Assembly (NCBI GenBank): GCA_964486455.1
Contig: CAZAMP010000016.1
Coordinates: 21,186-85,185 of the forward strand
Direction: 5' to 3'
DNA: 64,000 bases
Origin: CAZAMP01 sp964486455
GTDB lineage: Bacteria > Eisenbacteria > RBG-16-71-46 > CAZAMP01
The first letter of the stretch is position 1, and the number at the start of each line of letters is the position of its first letter. The notes beneath the pieces are model-generated. The model did not search any database, was not told the origin of the DNA, and worked only from the letters and a program-made list of their open reading frames with translations. This document shows, in pieces, positions 43,876 through 53,602 of this stretch. The position numbers and the translations under genes are program-made.

Positions 43876-46800
43876 ATGAGAAGAATCATTATTACTACGG
43901 CCATGCTGTGGGTGGGGGTGTGGTGGGGTGCGCCGTTCGCATCGAGCAGTGAAGCAGCGGCCTCCAGTACAGCCTCGCGTCCAGCCCTTTCGATCCGGCC
44001 CGGACTGCCGTCAAGCCACGGCGGTGGGGAATGGGTCTCTCCGTCCGCCGCGAGACTATCGCAGGAGCGGTGGATCGCGCGCGCCCCGCAGCAGACGTTC
44101 GACCTGATGGTGCTTTTGGTCGAGTTCCCCGAAGAGACGACGGACGATCCGATGACGACGGGGAAGGGACGCTTCGAGCTGGAAGCGGAAGAGAACCCGG
44201 ACTACGAGATCAATCTCCCGCCGCACGATCACGCCTACTTCGGTCGTCAGTGTGAAGCGCTCAATCACTACGTCGAGGCGTCGAGCGGGGGTAACGTTAC
44301 GTTTCAGTGGAACGTCTTCCCCGAGTCTCCGGACTTCTATGAGATGCCCCACAAGATGCGCTACTACAACCCGGACACCACCGACGACGCCCTGAATACG
44401 CGACTCGCGGAGTTCTTCCGTGACGCGATTCTCGAGGCGGACGCCGCCGGCGCGTCATTCGCGCCGTACGACTTCGTCGTCGTCTTCCATGCCGGCGTCG
44501 GTCAGGACCTGCTGATCAACGATGACACACCGAGCGACATCCCTTCGGCTTTCCTCTCCTTCGAAGAATTGCGCGACTACCTCGATGAGGACGAGACGTG
44601 GCCCGGCATTCCGGTCGACGGGGGCACCCACCACGTCACGGAGGGGCTCTGGTTGCCGGAGACGGAGAACCAGGACGGATACGAATTCGCGCTCACCGGT
44701 GTTTTTGCCCAGCTCATGGGAAGTCAGCTCGGGCTTCCCATCCTCTGGAATCCGGACTCCGGGGCGCCCGGCATCGGCCGCTTCGGTCTCATGGACCAGG
44801 GCGGAGGCAACCTCTTGGGGAAGGCCCCCGCCCGTCCATGCGCGTGGTCCCGGCTCCACCTGGGCTGGGCGAACGCGCTCGTCGTGACCAACGGTGCCGA
44901 CGTCACTGTGACCGCCGATTCCGGTTTCGCGGCTGGGGTCGACCTCATCGTCGTGCCCGTGGACGAGAGGGAGTACTTCCTCCTCGAGTATCGCAAGAAG
45001 GAGCTGAACGGAGACGGGAGGCTCGAGATCCGTGAGGATGGGACCGTCCCGATCGAGGTCATGGGCGGAGAGTACGACTACGGTATTCCGGGCTCCGGGC
45101 TTCTCATCTGGCACGTCGATCAAGCTGTCATCGACGCGAAGATCGACTCCAATCGCGTGAACGCCGACTACACGCACCGCGGCGTGAAGCTCATGGAGGC
45201 CGACGGGCTGGACGACATCGGGCTCAGGCCCGAGGGCGGCTTCGGGCTTGCCGAGGATGCCTACTTCCGGGGAAACAACCGCGAGTTCACGCCCGCAACG
45301 ACCCCCTCGTCGGTGTCAAACTACGGCGCCGACACTCATGTCTTCATCACCGGGATCTCGGACACGTCCGGGCACACGATGTCCTTCGATGTCGAAAACG
45401 ACGTCGCGCTCGCGGGCTGGCCAGACTCATCGGTGGCGCACTACGCACATTCACCCGCCGCCGGCGACGTCGACGGCGATGGAGAGATCGAGGTCGTCTT
45501 CGTCGACACGCCGCGATGGCTCACCGTCTTCGGTGTGGATGGGGAGGTCGAAGCGACCTTCGAGCTGCCGGATACCTACTCGCTTGCACCGCGCGGCGTG
45601 ACGCATGTCCTCGTCGCCGATCTCATTCCCGATGCCTGCACCGAGTGCGCGGAGATCATCGTCGGTGTTGAGGCCGGTGGGGTAGTTGTCTACGACGCCG
45701 CGTTCGACCCGGTCCGGATCATGCGTCCGGGATCCGACGTGGATGGTGGTGATCCGATCCTCGCGATGAGCCTGGATGATCTGGGCGACGACGGCATCCT
45801 CGACCTTCTCGCGGCCACCCGGGATTCCGTGTTCGTGTGGAACGACGGTGGTGAGTTCCCGGGCACGCCGTTCCCGATCCCGTACGACGGCGCGACGCGA
45901 TACATCGGTGGCGCGGGTGGAGAAGTGGCGGATGCGGACCTCTTGCTCCTCGGTGAGGATGGAACGCTCCTCGGCTACTCGATCGATGCGCTGGAGGCAG
46001 CGCCCGTAGGGTCGGAGCCGGAGCGAAGCCTGGACATTTCGATGGGTGTTCGGCCGGTTACGTCGCCGGTCTTCGCCGATCTCGAACGCGACGGGACCGC
46101 GGACATCATTGCCCTCGCCGAGGGCGGGCGCGTCACGGCACGGCGAATGCCGGATGGCGATGAGCTTCCGGGATGGCCCGTCCAGGTTGGTGTGGCGGCG
46201 AGCGCGCCGGCGGTCGGCGATCTGGATATGGATGGCCGACCGGACATCGTCATCGGAGGAAACGATCAGGTCCACGCGTTCGGATACAACGGGGTACGCC
46301 TCGACAACTGGCCCGTCTCTCTTACGCCGTTCGATGAAGGTGGCGACGTGTTGACGGAGCCGCTGATCGCGGACATCGATGGAGACGATCGGCAGGAGGT
46401 CATTGTCGCCTCACCCGACGGGCTCCTGCGCGCGTTCGAAGCGGACGGTCGATCGGTGGACGGCTGGCCGCTTCCCGCCGGGTCCCGGCACACGGTCACG
46501 CCCATCATTTCGTCTGCCGCGGGTGGATCGTTATGGCAACCTGGCGCAGCCGGCTGGATCTATGCCTTCGGGCTTCCGGGCGCTCACATGGTGGCGCACT
46601 GGCCGCAGCCGGGCGGTAGCGCGATGCGGAGCGGTGTGTTCGCAGACTCGCTTTTAGGTCCGCCGGCCGAATCGAGCGCGCTCTTTCCCGACTCTCGTCT
46701 TACCGTCTACCCGAATCCGGCGTACGAGTCGGCCCGTTTCCGTTTCTTCCTCGGAGAAGATGCCGACGTCGACGTGCGGATCTACGACACGAGCGGGCTC

Positions 46801-46974
46801 CTCGTCCGGCGTCTGACGGCCGATGCACAGGCCGGGGTGATGAACGAGATCGTCTGGGATCTTCGGAACGCGGACGATAGATCCGTGGCGCCGGGTCTCT
46901 ACATCGCACGGGTCCAAGCGCGCAGCAGCCGTACTACCATTTCCCGGGAAATCAGATTGGCTGTCATCCTGTGA
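43876..46974 (+). CDS. M6-like peptidase relative with degenerate zinc motif, FG-GAP propeller and FlgD-type C-terminal domain
   Basis: ATG 43876 gives a signal peptide (IIITTAMLWVGVWWGAPFASS) and 1032 residues. The N-terminal half has the layout of M6 (immune inhibitor A-like) proteins: DLMVLLVEFPEE, YVEASSGGNVTFQW, LMDQGGGNLLGKAPARPCAWSRLHLGW, ESRKKELNGDG-like and LLIWHVDQAVID segments. Where M6 enzymes have FAHEFGHxLGLPDLY, this protein reads FAQLMGSQLGLPILW (about residues 276-290), so all HExxH ligands are lost. An FG-GAP/VCBS propeller (about 520-920) and a FlgD domain (VYPNPAYESARFRFF, IYDTSGLLVRRL, WDLRNADDRSVAPGLYIAR) follow. Probably a non-catalytic surface protein. Closely linked to the next gene. 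Confidence 0.85.
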   Translation: MRRIIITTAMLWVGVWWGAPFASSSEAAASSTASRPALSIRPGLPSSHGGGEWVSPSAARLSQERWIARAPQQTFDLMVLLVEFPEETTDDPMTTGKGRFELEAEENPDYEINLPPHDHAYFGRQCEALNHYVEASSGGNVTFQWNVFPESPDFYEMPHKMRYYNPDTTDDALNTRLAEFFRDAILEADAAGASFAPYDFVVVFHAGVGQDLLINDDTPSDIPSAFLSFEELRDYLDEDETWPGIPVDGGTHHVTEGLWLPETENQDGYEFALTGVFAQLMGSQLGLPILWNPDSGAPGIGRFGLMDQGGGNLLGKAPARPCAWSRLHLGWANALVVTNGADVTVTADSGFAAGVDLIVVPVDEREYFLLEYRKKELNGDGRLEIREDGTVPIEVMGGEYDYGIPGSGLLIWHVDQAVIDAKIDSNRVNADYTHRGVKLMEADGLDDIGLRPEGGFGLAEDAYFRGNNREFTPATTPSSVSNYGADTHVFITGISDTSGHTMSFDVENDVALAGWPDSSVAHYAHSPAAGDVDGDGEIEVVFVDTPRWLTVFGVDGEVEATFELPDTYSLAPRGVTHVLVADLIPDACTECAEIIVGVEAGGVVVYDAAFDPVRIMRPGSDVDGGDPILAMSLDDLGDDGILDLLAATRDSVFVWNDGGEFPGTPFPIPYDGATRYIGGAGGEVADADLLLLGEDGTLLGYSIDALEAAPVGSEPERSLDISMGVRPVTSPVFADLERDGTADIIALAEGGRVTARRMPDGDELPGWPVQVGVAASAPAVGDLDMDGRPDIVIGGNDQVHAFGYNGVRLDNWPVSLTPFDEGGDVLTEPLIADIDGDDRQEVIVASPDGLLRAFEADGRSVDGWPLPAGSRHTVTPIISSAAGGSLWQPGAAGWIYAFGLPGAHMVAHWPQPGGSAMRSGVFADSLLGPPAESSALFPDSRLTVYPNPAYESARFRFFLGEDADVDVRIYDTSGLLVRRLTADAQAGVMNEIVWDLRNADDRSVAPGLYIARVQARSSRTTISREIRLAVIL

Positions 46975-47003
46975 CGGCGTTCCTGCCAGGAAAGGCGAGG
47001 TCG

Positions 47004-50000
47004 TTGAAACAGCTCTTGTCCCGGCGGGCATGCGCGTTGGTCGTGGCGGGCCTACTGATCGCCACGGTATTCAACCCGGCGGGGGCGGCGAATCATCCGG
47101 AGCTGGTGTGGCACACGGTCGAGACCGAACACTTCCGGGTTCACTATCACGACGGCGTGGAGCAGACGGCGCAGGCCGCCGCACGGATAGCCGAGGCGAT
47201 CTATCCACGCATCACCGGTTTGTATGACTACGAGCCACCCGGCAAGACCGACCTCATCCTCATCGACTATGACGATGTCGCCAACGGCGCCGCCTACTTC
47301 TTCGATGGAAAAATGGAGATCTGGGCGACGAACCTCGAGTTCGACCTTAGAGGAACCACTCAGTGGCTCTGGAACGTGCTCACGCACGAGTTCGTTCACA
47401 TGGTGAACATCCAGGCTGCGACCCGCTTCACCGAGAACATACCGGCCGGCTACTTCCAATGGTTCGACTATGAGGACGAGCGGCGGAGCGACGTGCTGAC
47501 CGGGTATCCCAACGTGCTCGTCTCCTACCCGTGGGCCGGTATCGTGATCCCGCCGTGGTTTGCGGAAGGAACGTCCCAGTACATGGCGCCCGATACGCAG
47601 CACGACTACTGGGATGCGCATCGGGACATGATCCTCCGAAGCACGGCGCTCGGGGGAACGATGCTCGACTACACGGAGATGTCGCTCTTCGGAAAGACGC
47701 TCCGCAGCGAGATGGTCTATGACCATGGTTTCGGTCTCGTGAAGTTCATCGGCGATCGTTACGGTGCCGAGTCACTCCGTGACATCGTGAAGGCCCTTCG
47801 CAATCCGATGCGCGTTTCGGTGGAGGGTGCGTTCAAGAAGGTCACGGGTAAGACTGCGCGTCAGCTCTACGACGAGTGGCGAGCGGAGCTCGTCGCGGAC
47901 TCGGAAGATAAGCTGGCATCGCTCGGTGATGACCGCACCGAAGGACGACCACTCGGAACGCCGGGGAACTTCAATCTGGTCCCCGCATGGTCGCCGGACG
48001 GAAAGCGCCTCGCATGGTTGAGTGATCTCGGCGGGGACTTTGCCCGAACGACGCTTGTCGTCCGCAGCGTCGACCCGGCGGACTCCGCCGACGCCGAGAT
48101 CAAGCCACTCGCGGGCGGCGTCTCGAGCTCGTTCAGCTGGTCGCCGGATGGAGGCCTGATCTACTTCTCGCGGCGCGCAGAGAAGGACCGCTTCGGCTCC
48201 GTCTACTATGATCTCTACCAGGTAGACGTGGAGACAGAGAAGGAGACGCGTCTCACTCGAGGTGCGCGCCTCCGGGATCCGGCCGTTTCTCCCGATGGAT
48301 CGCGGCTGGCTGCCGTCAGAAACCGCGACGGCACCAACGATCTCGTCCTCGTGGACCTACCGGCGGAGAAAGAGGCGGCAATCATCACGCCGATCACGGC
48401 GAGCCCGTTCGGCCGTCAGTTCTACAAGCCGCGTTGGCACCCCGACGGAAACCGGATCATCGTCGACACGTTCGATGGGGCGGGGAAGTGGTCCTCCGAG
48501 GTGAGCCGTGACCTCGTCGTCGTCGACGCACGTCCGGGCGCGGAGCCCGGGCCGCTCTTCGAGACCGGGAGCGATGAGCGGTCGCCGTGCTGGCTGCCGG
48601 GCTCGGAGTCGGTCTTCTTCGCCAGCGATGCGCCGTCGGCGGGATGGCGGAAGTTCGATCTCTATCGATTGGATACCAAGACCGGGGACACCGAGCAGGT
48701 CTCGAACGTGCTGGGCGGCGCGTTCTACCCGTCGATCAGCCCGGACGGAGAAACGATCGCCTACGCGGGCTTCACGGCTCACGGGTACAAGATATTCTTG
48801 TTGCCGCTCAGCGACGCGCTCGCTACGCCGGCCACCGACTTCTCTCCTCCGAGACGCGGCGACTCCAACGTTCAGCGGGCGACGATCGACTGGGCCGCGA
48901 CCGACTATCAGAACCGCTTCGCCCGTTTCCTGATCGCTCCCCGACTCGTCGTCGACGACGGACGTTTCAAGGTCGGCGCGTACGGATCGAGCATCGACGT
49001 GCTCGACAAGCAGTCGATCTTCGGCGGCGTGGCATACGGGGAACGGGGCGACTTCGAGCTGTTTATGCTCTACGAGAATCGCTTCCTCTGGCCGACGCTC
49101 TTCGCCGAGGCGTTCTGGATTCGGCGTCACGAGAACGAATCGGGCGCGGCGAAAATCGAGCGTCGCCGGCGCGAGTACGATCTCGATCTCCGCTACGACG
49201 CCTTCGAGATCGATGCCGGGATTCGGCTGGAGAAAGGCAGCGTCTACAGTCCGTTCTTCTATCGTGTGCTCTCGGCGGCGTTTCGCCACAGCCGAAATCA
49301 CCTGAACGTCACGATGACGCGCCTTCATCCGGTGAATGATCTCATCGGCAGCGATGAGTTTCTGGTCCTGCCGCGCTTCGGTTGGGACTACTACCGAGGC
49401 TATGATGCCATTCTCAGCTTCGAGCAACGACATGCGGCACGCGCGGTGGACGTCGAGATCAATCCCGCCGGACGTGACGTGAAGTTTCGCTACACGTTTT
49501 CGAAGAACCAGCTGAACCCCAGCGGAGAGCAGCGGATCGACGATACCGGCGTCATTCGATCGATCTATCAGGAGAACAACTTCCATCAGCTCGAGGCCGA
49601 ACTGTCCGAGCGGCGACGCCTTCCGTGGGGAGGACGTCATACGCTGGATCTCCGCCTTTCTGGTGGCTGGATCGATCGGCGTGTGGACGACTTCTTCTGG
49701 TTCCGTTTCGGAAGCCGTCCCGGACTTCGTGGCTATACGTACTACAGCCTCGAGGGGCGCGCTTACGCGATGGGACGCGCGACGTGGCGCTTCCCGATAC
49801 TTCGGGATATCAATCGACGCTTCCTGCCGTGGACGTTCGAGCGTCTCTACGGTGGTGTATTCGCGGAGGCCGGGGTCGCCTGGCGACAACCGATCTGGAA
49901 CAAGATCTCCCGCGAACGTATCATGGACGAGATGGTTCACGATCTGGGTGTGGAGTTGCGGCTCGATCTGACGAACTTCTACATCTTCCCGAGTCGCATC

Positions 50001-50186
50001 CACTTCGAAGCGGCCTACCCGATGGATCGGGTCTGGCTGCCGATCGGACTGCAGCAGACGGATGAGCCGGTCGATCCGTTGTCTCTCGGCAACGACATCA
50101 AGGTGAGCGGCGGTGAGGTTCGCGAGAATCTCGACCGCACGGAAAGAGACTGGCGCTTCTACTTTGGGATTCTCTTCGGCTATTGA
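47004..50186 (+). CDS. peptidase-MA-like / TolB-type beta-propeller / BamA-like barrel fusion
   Basis: Start TTG 47004 sits behind AGGAAAGGCGAGG and begins a signal peptide (CALVVAGLLIATVFNPAGA), giving 1060 residues; GTG 46971 in the same frame overlaps the previous stop and lacks a binding site. The N-terminal 300 residues form a gluzincin domain: VLTHEFVHMVNIQ (His128, Glu129, His132), with the downstream ligand region PPWFAEGTSQYM. Residues 310-620 are PD40/TolB-like propeller repeats (WSPDGKRLAWLSD, SPDGSRLAAV, SPDGETIAYAG). The last 400 are beta-strands ending in a BamA/surface-antigen-like barrel (FWFRFGSRPGLRGY, FAEAGVAW, LGVELRLDLTNFYIFPSRIHFEAAYP). Likely an outer-membrane-anchored peptidase. 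Confidence 0.88.
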   Translation: MKQLLSRRACALVVAGLLIATVFNPAGAANHPELVWHTVETEHFRVHYHDGVEQTAQAAARIAEAIYPRITGLYDYEPPGKTDLILIDYDDVANGAAYFFDGKMEIWATNLEFDLRGTTQWLWNVLTHEFVHMVNIQAATRFTENIPAGYFQWFDYEDERRSDVLTGYPNVLVSYPWAGIVIPPWFAEGTSQYMAPDTQHDYWDAHRDMILRSTALGGTMLDYTEMSLFGKTLRSEMVYDHGFGLVKFIGDRYGAESLRDIVKALRNPMRVSVEGAFKKVTGKTARQLYDEWRAELVADSEDKLASLGDDRTEGRPLGTPGNFNLVPAWSPDGKRLAWLSDLGGDFARTTLVVRSVDPADSADAEIKPLAGGVSSSFSWSPDGGLIYFSRRAEKDRFGSVYYDLYQVDVETEKETRLTRGARLRDPAVSPDGSRLAAVRNRDGTNDLVLVDLPAEKEAAIITPITASPFGRQFYKPRWHPDGNRIIVDTFDGAGKWSSEVSRDLVVVDARPGAEPGPLFETGSDERSPCWLPGSESVFFASDAPSAGWRKFDLYRLDTKTGDTEQVSNVLGGAFYPSISPDGETIAYAGFTAHGYKIFLLPLSDALATPATDFSPPRRGDSNVQRATIDWAATDYQNRFARFLIAPRLVVDDGRFKVGAYGSSIDVLDKQSIFGGVAYGERGDFELFMLYENRFLWPTLFAEAFWIRRHENESGAAKIERRRREYDLDLRYDAFEIDAGIRLEKGSVYSPFFYRVLSAAFRHSRNHLNVTMTRLHPVNDLIGSDEFLVLPRFGWDYYRGYDAILSFEQRHAARAVDVEINPAGRDVKFRYTFSKNQLNPSGEQRIDDTGVIRSIYQENNFHQLEAELSERRRLPWGGRHTLDLRLSGGWIDRRVDDFFWFRFGSRPGLRGYTYYSLEGRAYAMGRATWRFPILRDINRRFLPWTFERLYGGVFAEAGVAWRQPIWNKISRERIMDEMVHDLGVELRLDLTNFYIFPSRIHFEAAYPMDRVWLPIGLQQTDEPVDPLSLGNDIKVSGGEVRENLDRTERDWRFYFGILFGY

Positions 50187-50195
50187 GAGGGTGGG

Positions 50196-50528
50196 ATGAA
50201 GCCCAGACGAATTGATGCGATTACACGGACGACGGTCGACGGGGGGCGGGACGTCAGTATGCAGCTTCTCGTCGGAGAGTCGGACGGCGCTCCGAACTTC
50301 GTTCTCCGAAAGTTCGACATGGCGCCCGGCGGCGGAATGCCGCTTCACACCAACGAGACCGAGCACGTCCAGTACGTACTCGGTGGGCGCGCGCGCGTGA
50401 CGATCGGAGAAGACGTTCACGACGTCGCGGCCGGGATGGCTCTCTTCATTCCTGCCGGGGTGCCGCACGCCTATGAAACGGTGGGGGACGATCCGTTCGA
50501 GCTGCTGTGCGCGATCCCGATCGCGTGA
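50196..50528 (+). CDS. single-domain cupin protein
   Basis: The 110-residue protein starts at ATG 50196 behind GAGAGGGTGG, 10 bases after the peptidase-barrel gene. Cupin motif 1 is GGGMPLHTNETEHVQYVLGG (metal ligands His, Glu, His) and motif 2 is MALFIPAGVPHAYE. It is a small cytoplasmic metal-binding beta-barrel; the reaction is unknown. The stop faces the convergent OMP gene at a distance of six bases. Confidence 0.88.
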   Translation: MKPRRIDAITRTTVDGGRDVSMQLLVGESDGAPNFVLRKFDMAPGGGMPLHTNETEHVQYVLGGRARVTIGEDVHDVAAGMALFIPAGVPHAYETVGDDPFELLCAIPIA

Positions 50529-50534
50529 GCGATC

Positions 50535-51953
50535 CTACCAAGCGATCTCCAAGGCCGTCCTGAGTCGAAGACCGCCGCGCTGACCGGACTCGAGGGTGGG
50601 CCCCGACGATTCCACGGGCGGATCTTCAGCGGGGGCCGCACTGTGCGCCGCGCGCTCATCTCCGAACGGGAACTGAAGCTGCCCTCCCACGGAGAGCGCC
50701 CAGCCGGGCAAGGGGCGAAAGCGGAGCGATGCATCGAGCTGAACGCCGTGCGTGAACGGCCAGTCGATCGATGTCTCGTGATGATCATAACGAAAGAAGA
50801 ACGGCGAGAAGACCGGGACTCGCTCCTTCCAGCGCAGCATGCCGTGATCACTCCACCATTCGAATCGTCCGTCCAGCCGGAACGCCAGGCTCCGTACCGA
50901 CGATGAATGCCATGCCGCCCGGAGGTAGCGGATCCTCCAGACTTTGTCGACGGCTTCGAGGCGATAGCGGGTCGTGGCGAAGACGTCCCAGGCAGTGAAC
51001 GGCCAGGCTTCGAAGAATCCGGGGTACTTGCTTCGGAGAGTCCACTGCTCCATCCCGGCGGCGAGCCGCAACGCACGGGTGGGACGCCATCCGCCCTCGG
51101 CACGCCAGCGGTCCAACCCGAGATCGCGTGCCTCGAGATAGCGTGTGCCGTCGACGGTCATGGCGAGGTTGAACTCACTCCGTTCCCACAGCCCACTCAC
51201 GTCCAACCGTGGTCCGCTCTCCCGACTCAGTGTCGCTTCGGATCGCAATCGGGTCACGTACAGAAGATTGTGCTGATCGGGATACGTCTTCTCTCCGACC
51301 AGCGTCTTGTGGCCCGCGTGAACGATGAGACGGTGGTTCGCGATCGGCTCCGTGGTCGCGTCGATCTCCACGCATCGGTCCCGGTAGTCGAACGGGAAGT
51401 AAAACGTCGTGCCGTCGATGCTCTGCGACAGATCGAGCGATGAGCGCCATACCCATGCCCGTGCCGTGATCTCCGATGCCGATCCCGGCGCGTGCGTGAC
51501 CTGGATCGCACCCTCCGGTCGGTCCGCCGTGCCCACGAGCATGCGTGCTCGCCATCGGCCGTGATCGAACGCTATCGCCCCCGACACACCCCGGTCGTCT
51601 CGGCGGCCGTCGAGTGCGTCGTCGAGATCATGAACGTCGCGCTGAAGGAGATTCAGGCGCCCGGCCTCGGCCCGGAAACCGAGCCAGACCGGCCCCGACT
51701 TCGTGAGGCCCAGCATGTGCGCCTGCCAGGCGCCATAGGCCTGTCGCTGGGACCCTTTGCGCGCCGTGTAGAGATCGAGCGCGTCGAAGCGCAGGCCGGC
51801 ATACGCGAACTGAGGCAATCGCTCCGGGAAGATGTCGAGCGGATTGTCGGTGCCGAGCAGCGTGCCGATCCCGGGCAGCTCCAACGCGCTCCCCGGGACG
51901 GCCGCCGTCAGCGCGGCCGCAAATAGCGCTACGACCGCCGTCGAGTGTCTCAT
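50535..51953 (-). CDS. predicted outer-membrane beta-barrel protein, uncharacterised
   Basis: The 472-residue protein has a signal peptide (STAVVALFAAALTAAVPGSA). The rest alternates hydrophobic and polar residues in short strands with many Trp, Tyr and Arg (FAYAGLRFDALDLY, WRARMLVGTADRP, LRLAAGMEQWTLRSKY, DASLRFRPLPGWALSVGG) and ends in LRTALEIAW, an aromatic C-terminus typical of barrels recognised by BamA. It overlaps the lipoprotein gene by four bases, so the two are probably partners. No named family. Confidence 0.75.
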   Translation of the reverse strand: MRHSTAVVALFAAALTAAVPGSALELPGIGTLLGTDNPLDIFPERLPQFAYAGLRFDALDLYTARKGSQRQAYGAWQAHMLGLTKSGPVWLGFRAEAGRLNLLQRDVHDLDDALDGRRDDRGVSGAIAFDHGRWRARMLVGTADRPEGAIQVTHAPGSASEITARAWVWRSSLDLSQSIDGTTFYFPFDYRDRCVEIDATTEPIANHRLIVHAGHKTLVGEKTYPDQHNLLYVTRLRSEATLSRESGPRLDVSGLWERSEFNLAMTVDGTRYLEARDLGLDRWRAEGGWRPTRALRLAAGMEQWTLRSKYPGFFEAWPFTAWDVFATTRYRLEAVDKVWRIRYLRAAWHSSSVRSLAFRLDGRFEWWSDHGMLRWKERVPVFSPFFFRYDHHETSIDWPFTHGVQLDASLRFRPLPGWALSVGGQLQFPFGDERAAHSAAPAEDPPVESSGPTLESGQRGGLRLRTALEIAW

Positions 51954-53602
51954 GGACCGTCGTCGCCCCAGCCGGCCGCTTCGGCGACGTCACGCCACGT
52001 ATCCTCGGTGGCGTTCGGGAAGAGCCCACCGAACGTCCAGTCCGGGAAATAGGGGAACGGATGGTCATCCCATTCGAACGGCTGCAGGTTGTCGTCGAGG
52101 AGCTCGATGGGCTCGAAGTTAGACCTGTAGTTGTGCCATTCGACCTGGTCGATATCCGTACTGCACTCCCACCCGTTCGGACAGATGTCCCAGCACCACT
52201 CCTCACCCACCCAGGCGTCGTGCTCCGAGATCTCCATTTCCCAGGAGATCCAGTCCGCGGGAAGGTTGAACTGGTGGTAGGGAAGATAGTCCCGCCAGTC
52301 ATTCGGAGCGTTCGTGAAGAGCGCGGACAGGTTGATGGTGAATTCGATATCGCCGTGCTCACCTTCTTCGTCGACATCGAACTCGCCGGTGAGAACCGTT
52401 TCGATCCAGTCCAGCACGTCCTCCACGGAATCGAAGTTCTCCGCGAAGCGCGGCTTGTCATCGCCGCTTGCGATATCGTCGTCCATCTCGATCAGATCCA
52501 GGATCTGAATGATGTCGTTCTCTTGACCGTCGTCATCGTCCTCACTCCGGATCGATTCGACGGCGGCCTCCAGCTTGTCGCGGGCATCGAGCAGGTTCTG
52601 GTAGGCATCATCCATGCGGGCTTCGCGTAGCGTGAGGAAGCCGGGGCGTTCCTCGAGATTGTGTTGGATGATCGAAACGAGTAGCGACCCGACAGCGGCG
52701 CCTTCTCGTTCGTGCTCGATGTGGATCAGCTTCAGGTGCTCGCCGAATGGTTCGGTATATCCGTAGTCGTCGCAGAAATCGATGTCGCGCATATCGTCGA
52801 CCCAGCCGTAGCTGTCGCCGGCGTCGAAGAGGTCCACGTCGTACGCCGTGACGATCTGCAGGGCCGCGAGCGCAGCGTGGAGCGACGCGTCGAACACGAG
52901 GATCTCACCCAGGTCGATCTCGTACTCTTCATCTTCGACCTGGACGTAGATGTTGGGGCCGCCGTCTCCCTCCGCGGTCTCGATGTGTCCGAGGGCGCTG
53001 GTGAGCGCCGGCATGACGATGTCTTCCAGGATTTCCTGGGCGCGCCCGATCGAGAGGTTCGCCGGAATGCCCGTGAGCGAGCGGCGTGCCAGCTCACGCG
53101 GCGCGGTTGCCAGGAGTGTGAACTGGTTGCCCAGGATGGGGGATCCGCGTTGCAGGAAGAGACCGCCACGGGTCCAGCCGCCCGGGCCGAACCTGAGTGG
53201 CCAGTTTTCCTCATCCTCATCGGTGTACGCGATCAGACTGTCGAGAAACGTCCAGAGTTCCGTGTCGTAGTTGACCTCGATCACGTCGAGGATGCCGCTG
53301 CCGAGGTGCGCGACGCGTGAGTTGGCATCTTCAGCCAGCGCGGCGTTCATGCCGGTTCGAATGACGGAGTAGTCGACGTCCTTGTACTCTTCGGGTTCGG
53401 CATCCTCGGGATCCGGAAGGTTCTCCAGCGAATCCGCCAGTGCCTGCATCCAATGAGCGGCGATGGAGTCCGCTCGTGAGAGCCCGCCGCCTCCTCCGTT
53501 TCCATCGTCGAGTGGCACCGTGGCGTCCTCGGCGCAGCCCGCGAAGGCGGCCGCGACGAGAATGCCGATCAGAATCCACACCCGGCCTTTGATCGTGAAC
53601 AT
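51950..53602 (-). CDS. uncharacterised acidic lipoprotein
   Basis: ATG 53602 follows CACAGGAGGGTTTCG, giving 550 residues. The N-terminus is a lipoprotein signal (VWILIGILVAAAFAGC, Cys at residue 22). A Gly-rich linker and a very acidic, mostly helical body follow (NLPDPEDAEPEEYKD, ALSALGHIE-type helices, IRSEDDDDGQENDIIQILDL), then a C-terminal part rich in Trp and Asp (WEMEISEHDAWVGEEWCWD). No family recognised. Co-transcribed with the predicted barrel protein, it may be the lipoprotein half of an outer-membrane pair. Confidence 0.75.
   Translation of the reverse strand: MFTIKGRVWILIGILVAAAFAGCAEDATVPLDDGNGGGGGLSRADSIAAHWMQALADSLENLPDPEDAEPEEYKDVDYSVIRTGMNAALAEDANSRVAHLGSGILDVIEVNYDTELWTFLDSLIAYTDEDEENWPLRFGPGGWTRGGLFLQRGSPILGNQFTLLATAPRELARRSLTGIPANLSIGRAQEILEDIVMPALTSALGHIETAEGDGGPNIYVQVEDEEYEIDLGEILVFDASLHAALAALQIVTAYDVDLFDAGDSYGWVDDMRDIDFCDDYGYTEPFGEHLKLIHIEHEREGAAVGSLLVSIIQHNLEERPGFLTLREARMDDAYQNLLDARDKLEAAVESIRSEDDDDGQENDIIQILDLIEMDDDIASGDDKPRFAENFDSVEDVLDWIETVLTGEFDVDEEGEHGDIEFTINLSALFTNAPNDWRDYLPYHQFNLPADWISWEMEISEHDAWVGEEWCWDICPNGWECSTDIDQVEWHNYRSNFEPIELLDDNLQPFEWDDHPFPYFPDWTFGGLFPNATEDTWRDVAEAAGWGDDGP

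Noticed and set aside
48357..50468. 703-codon open frame on the minus strand
   Set aside because: Antisense to the peptidase/propeller/barrel gene, which has clear domains. No recognisable content in the antisense product.
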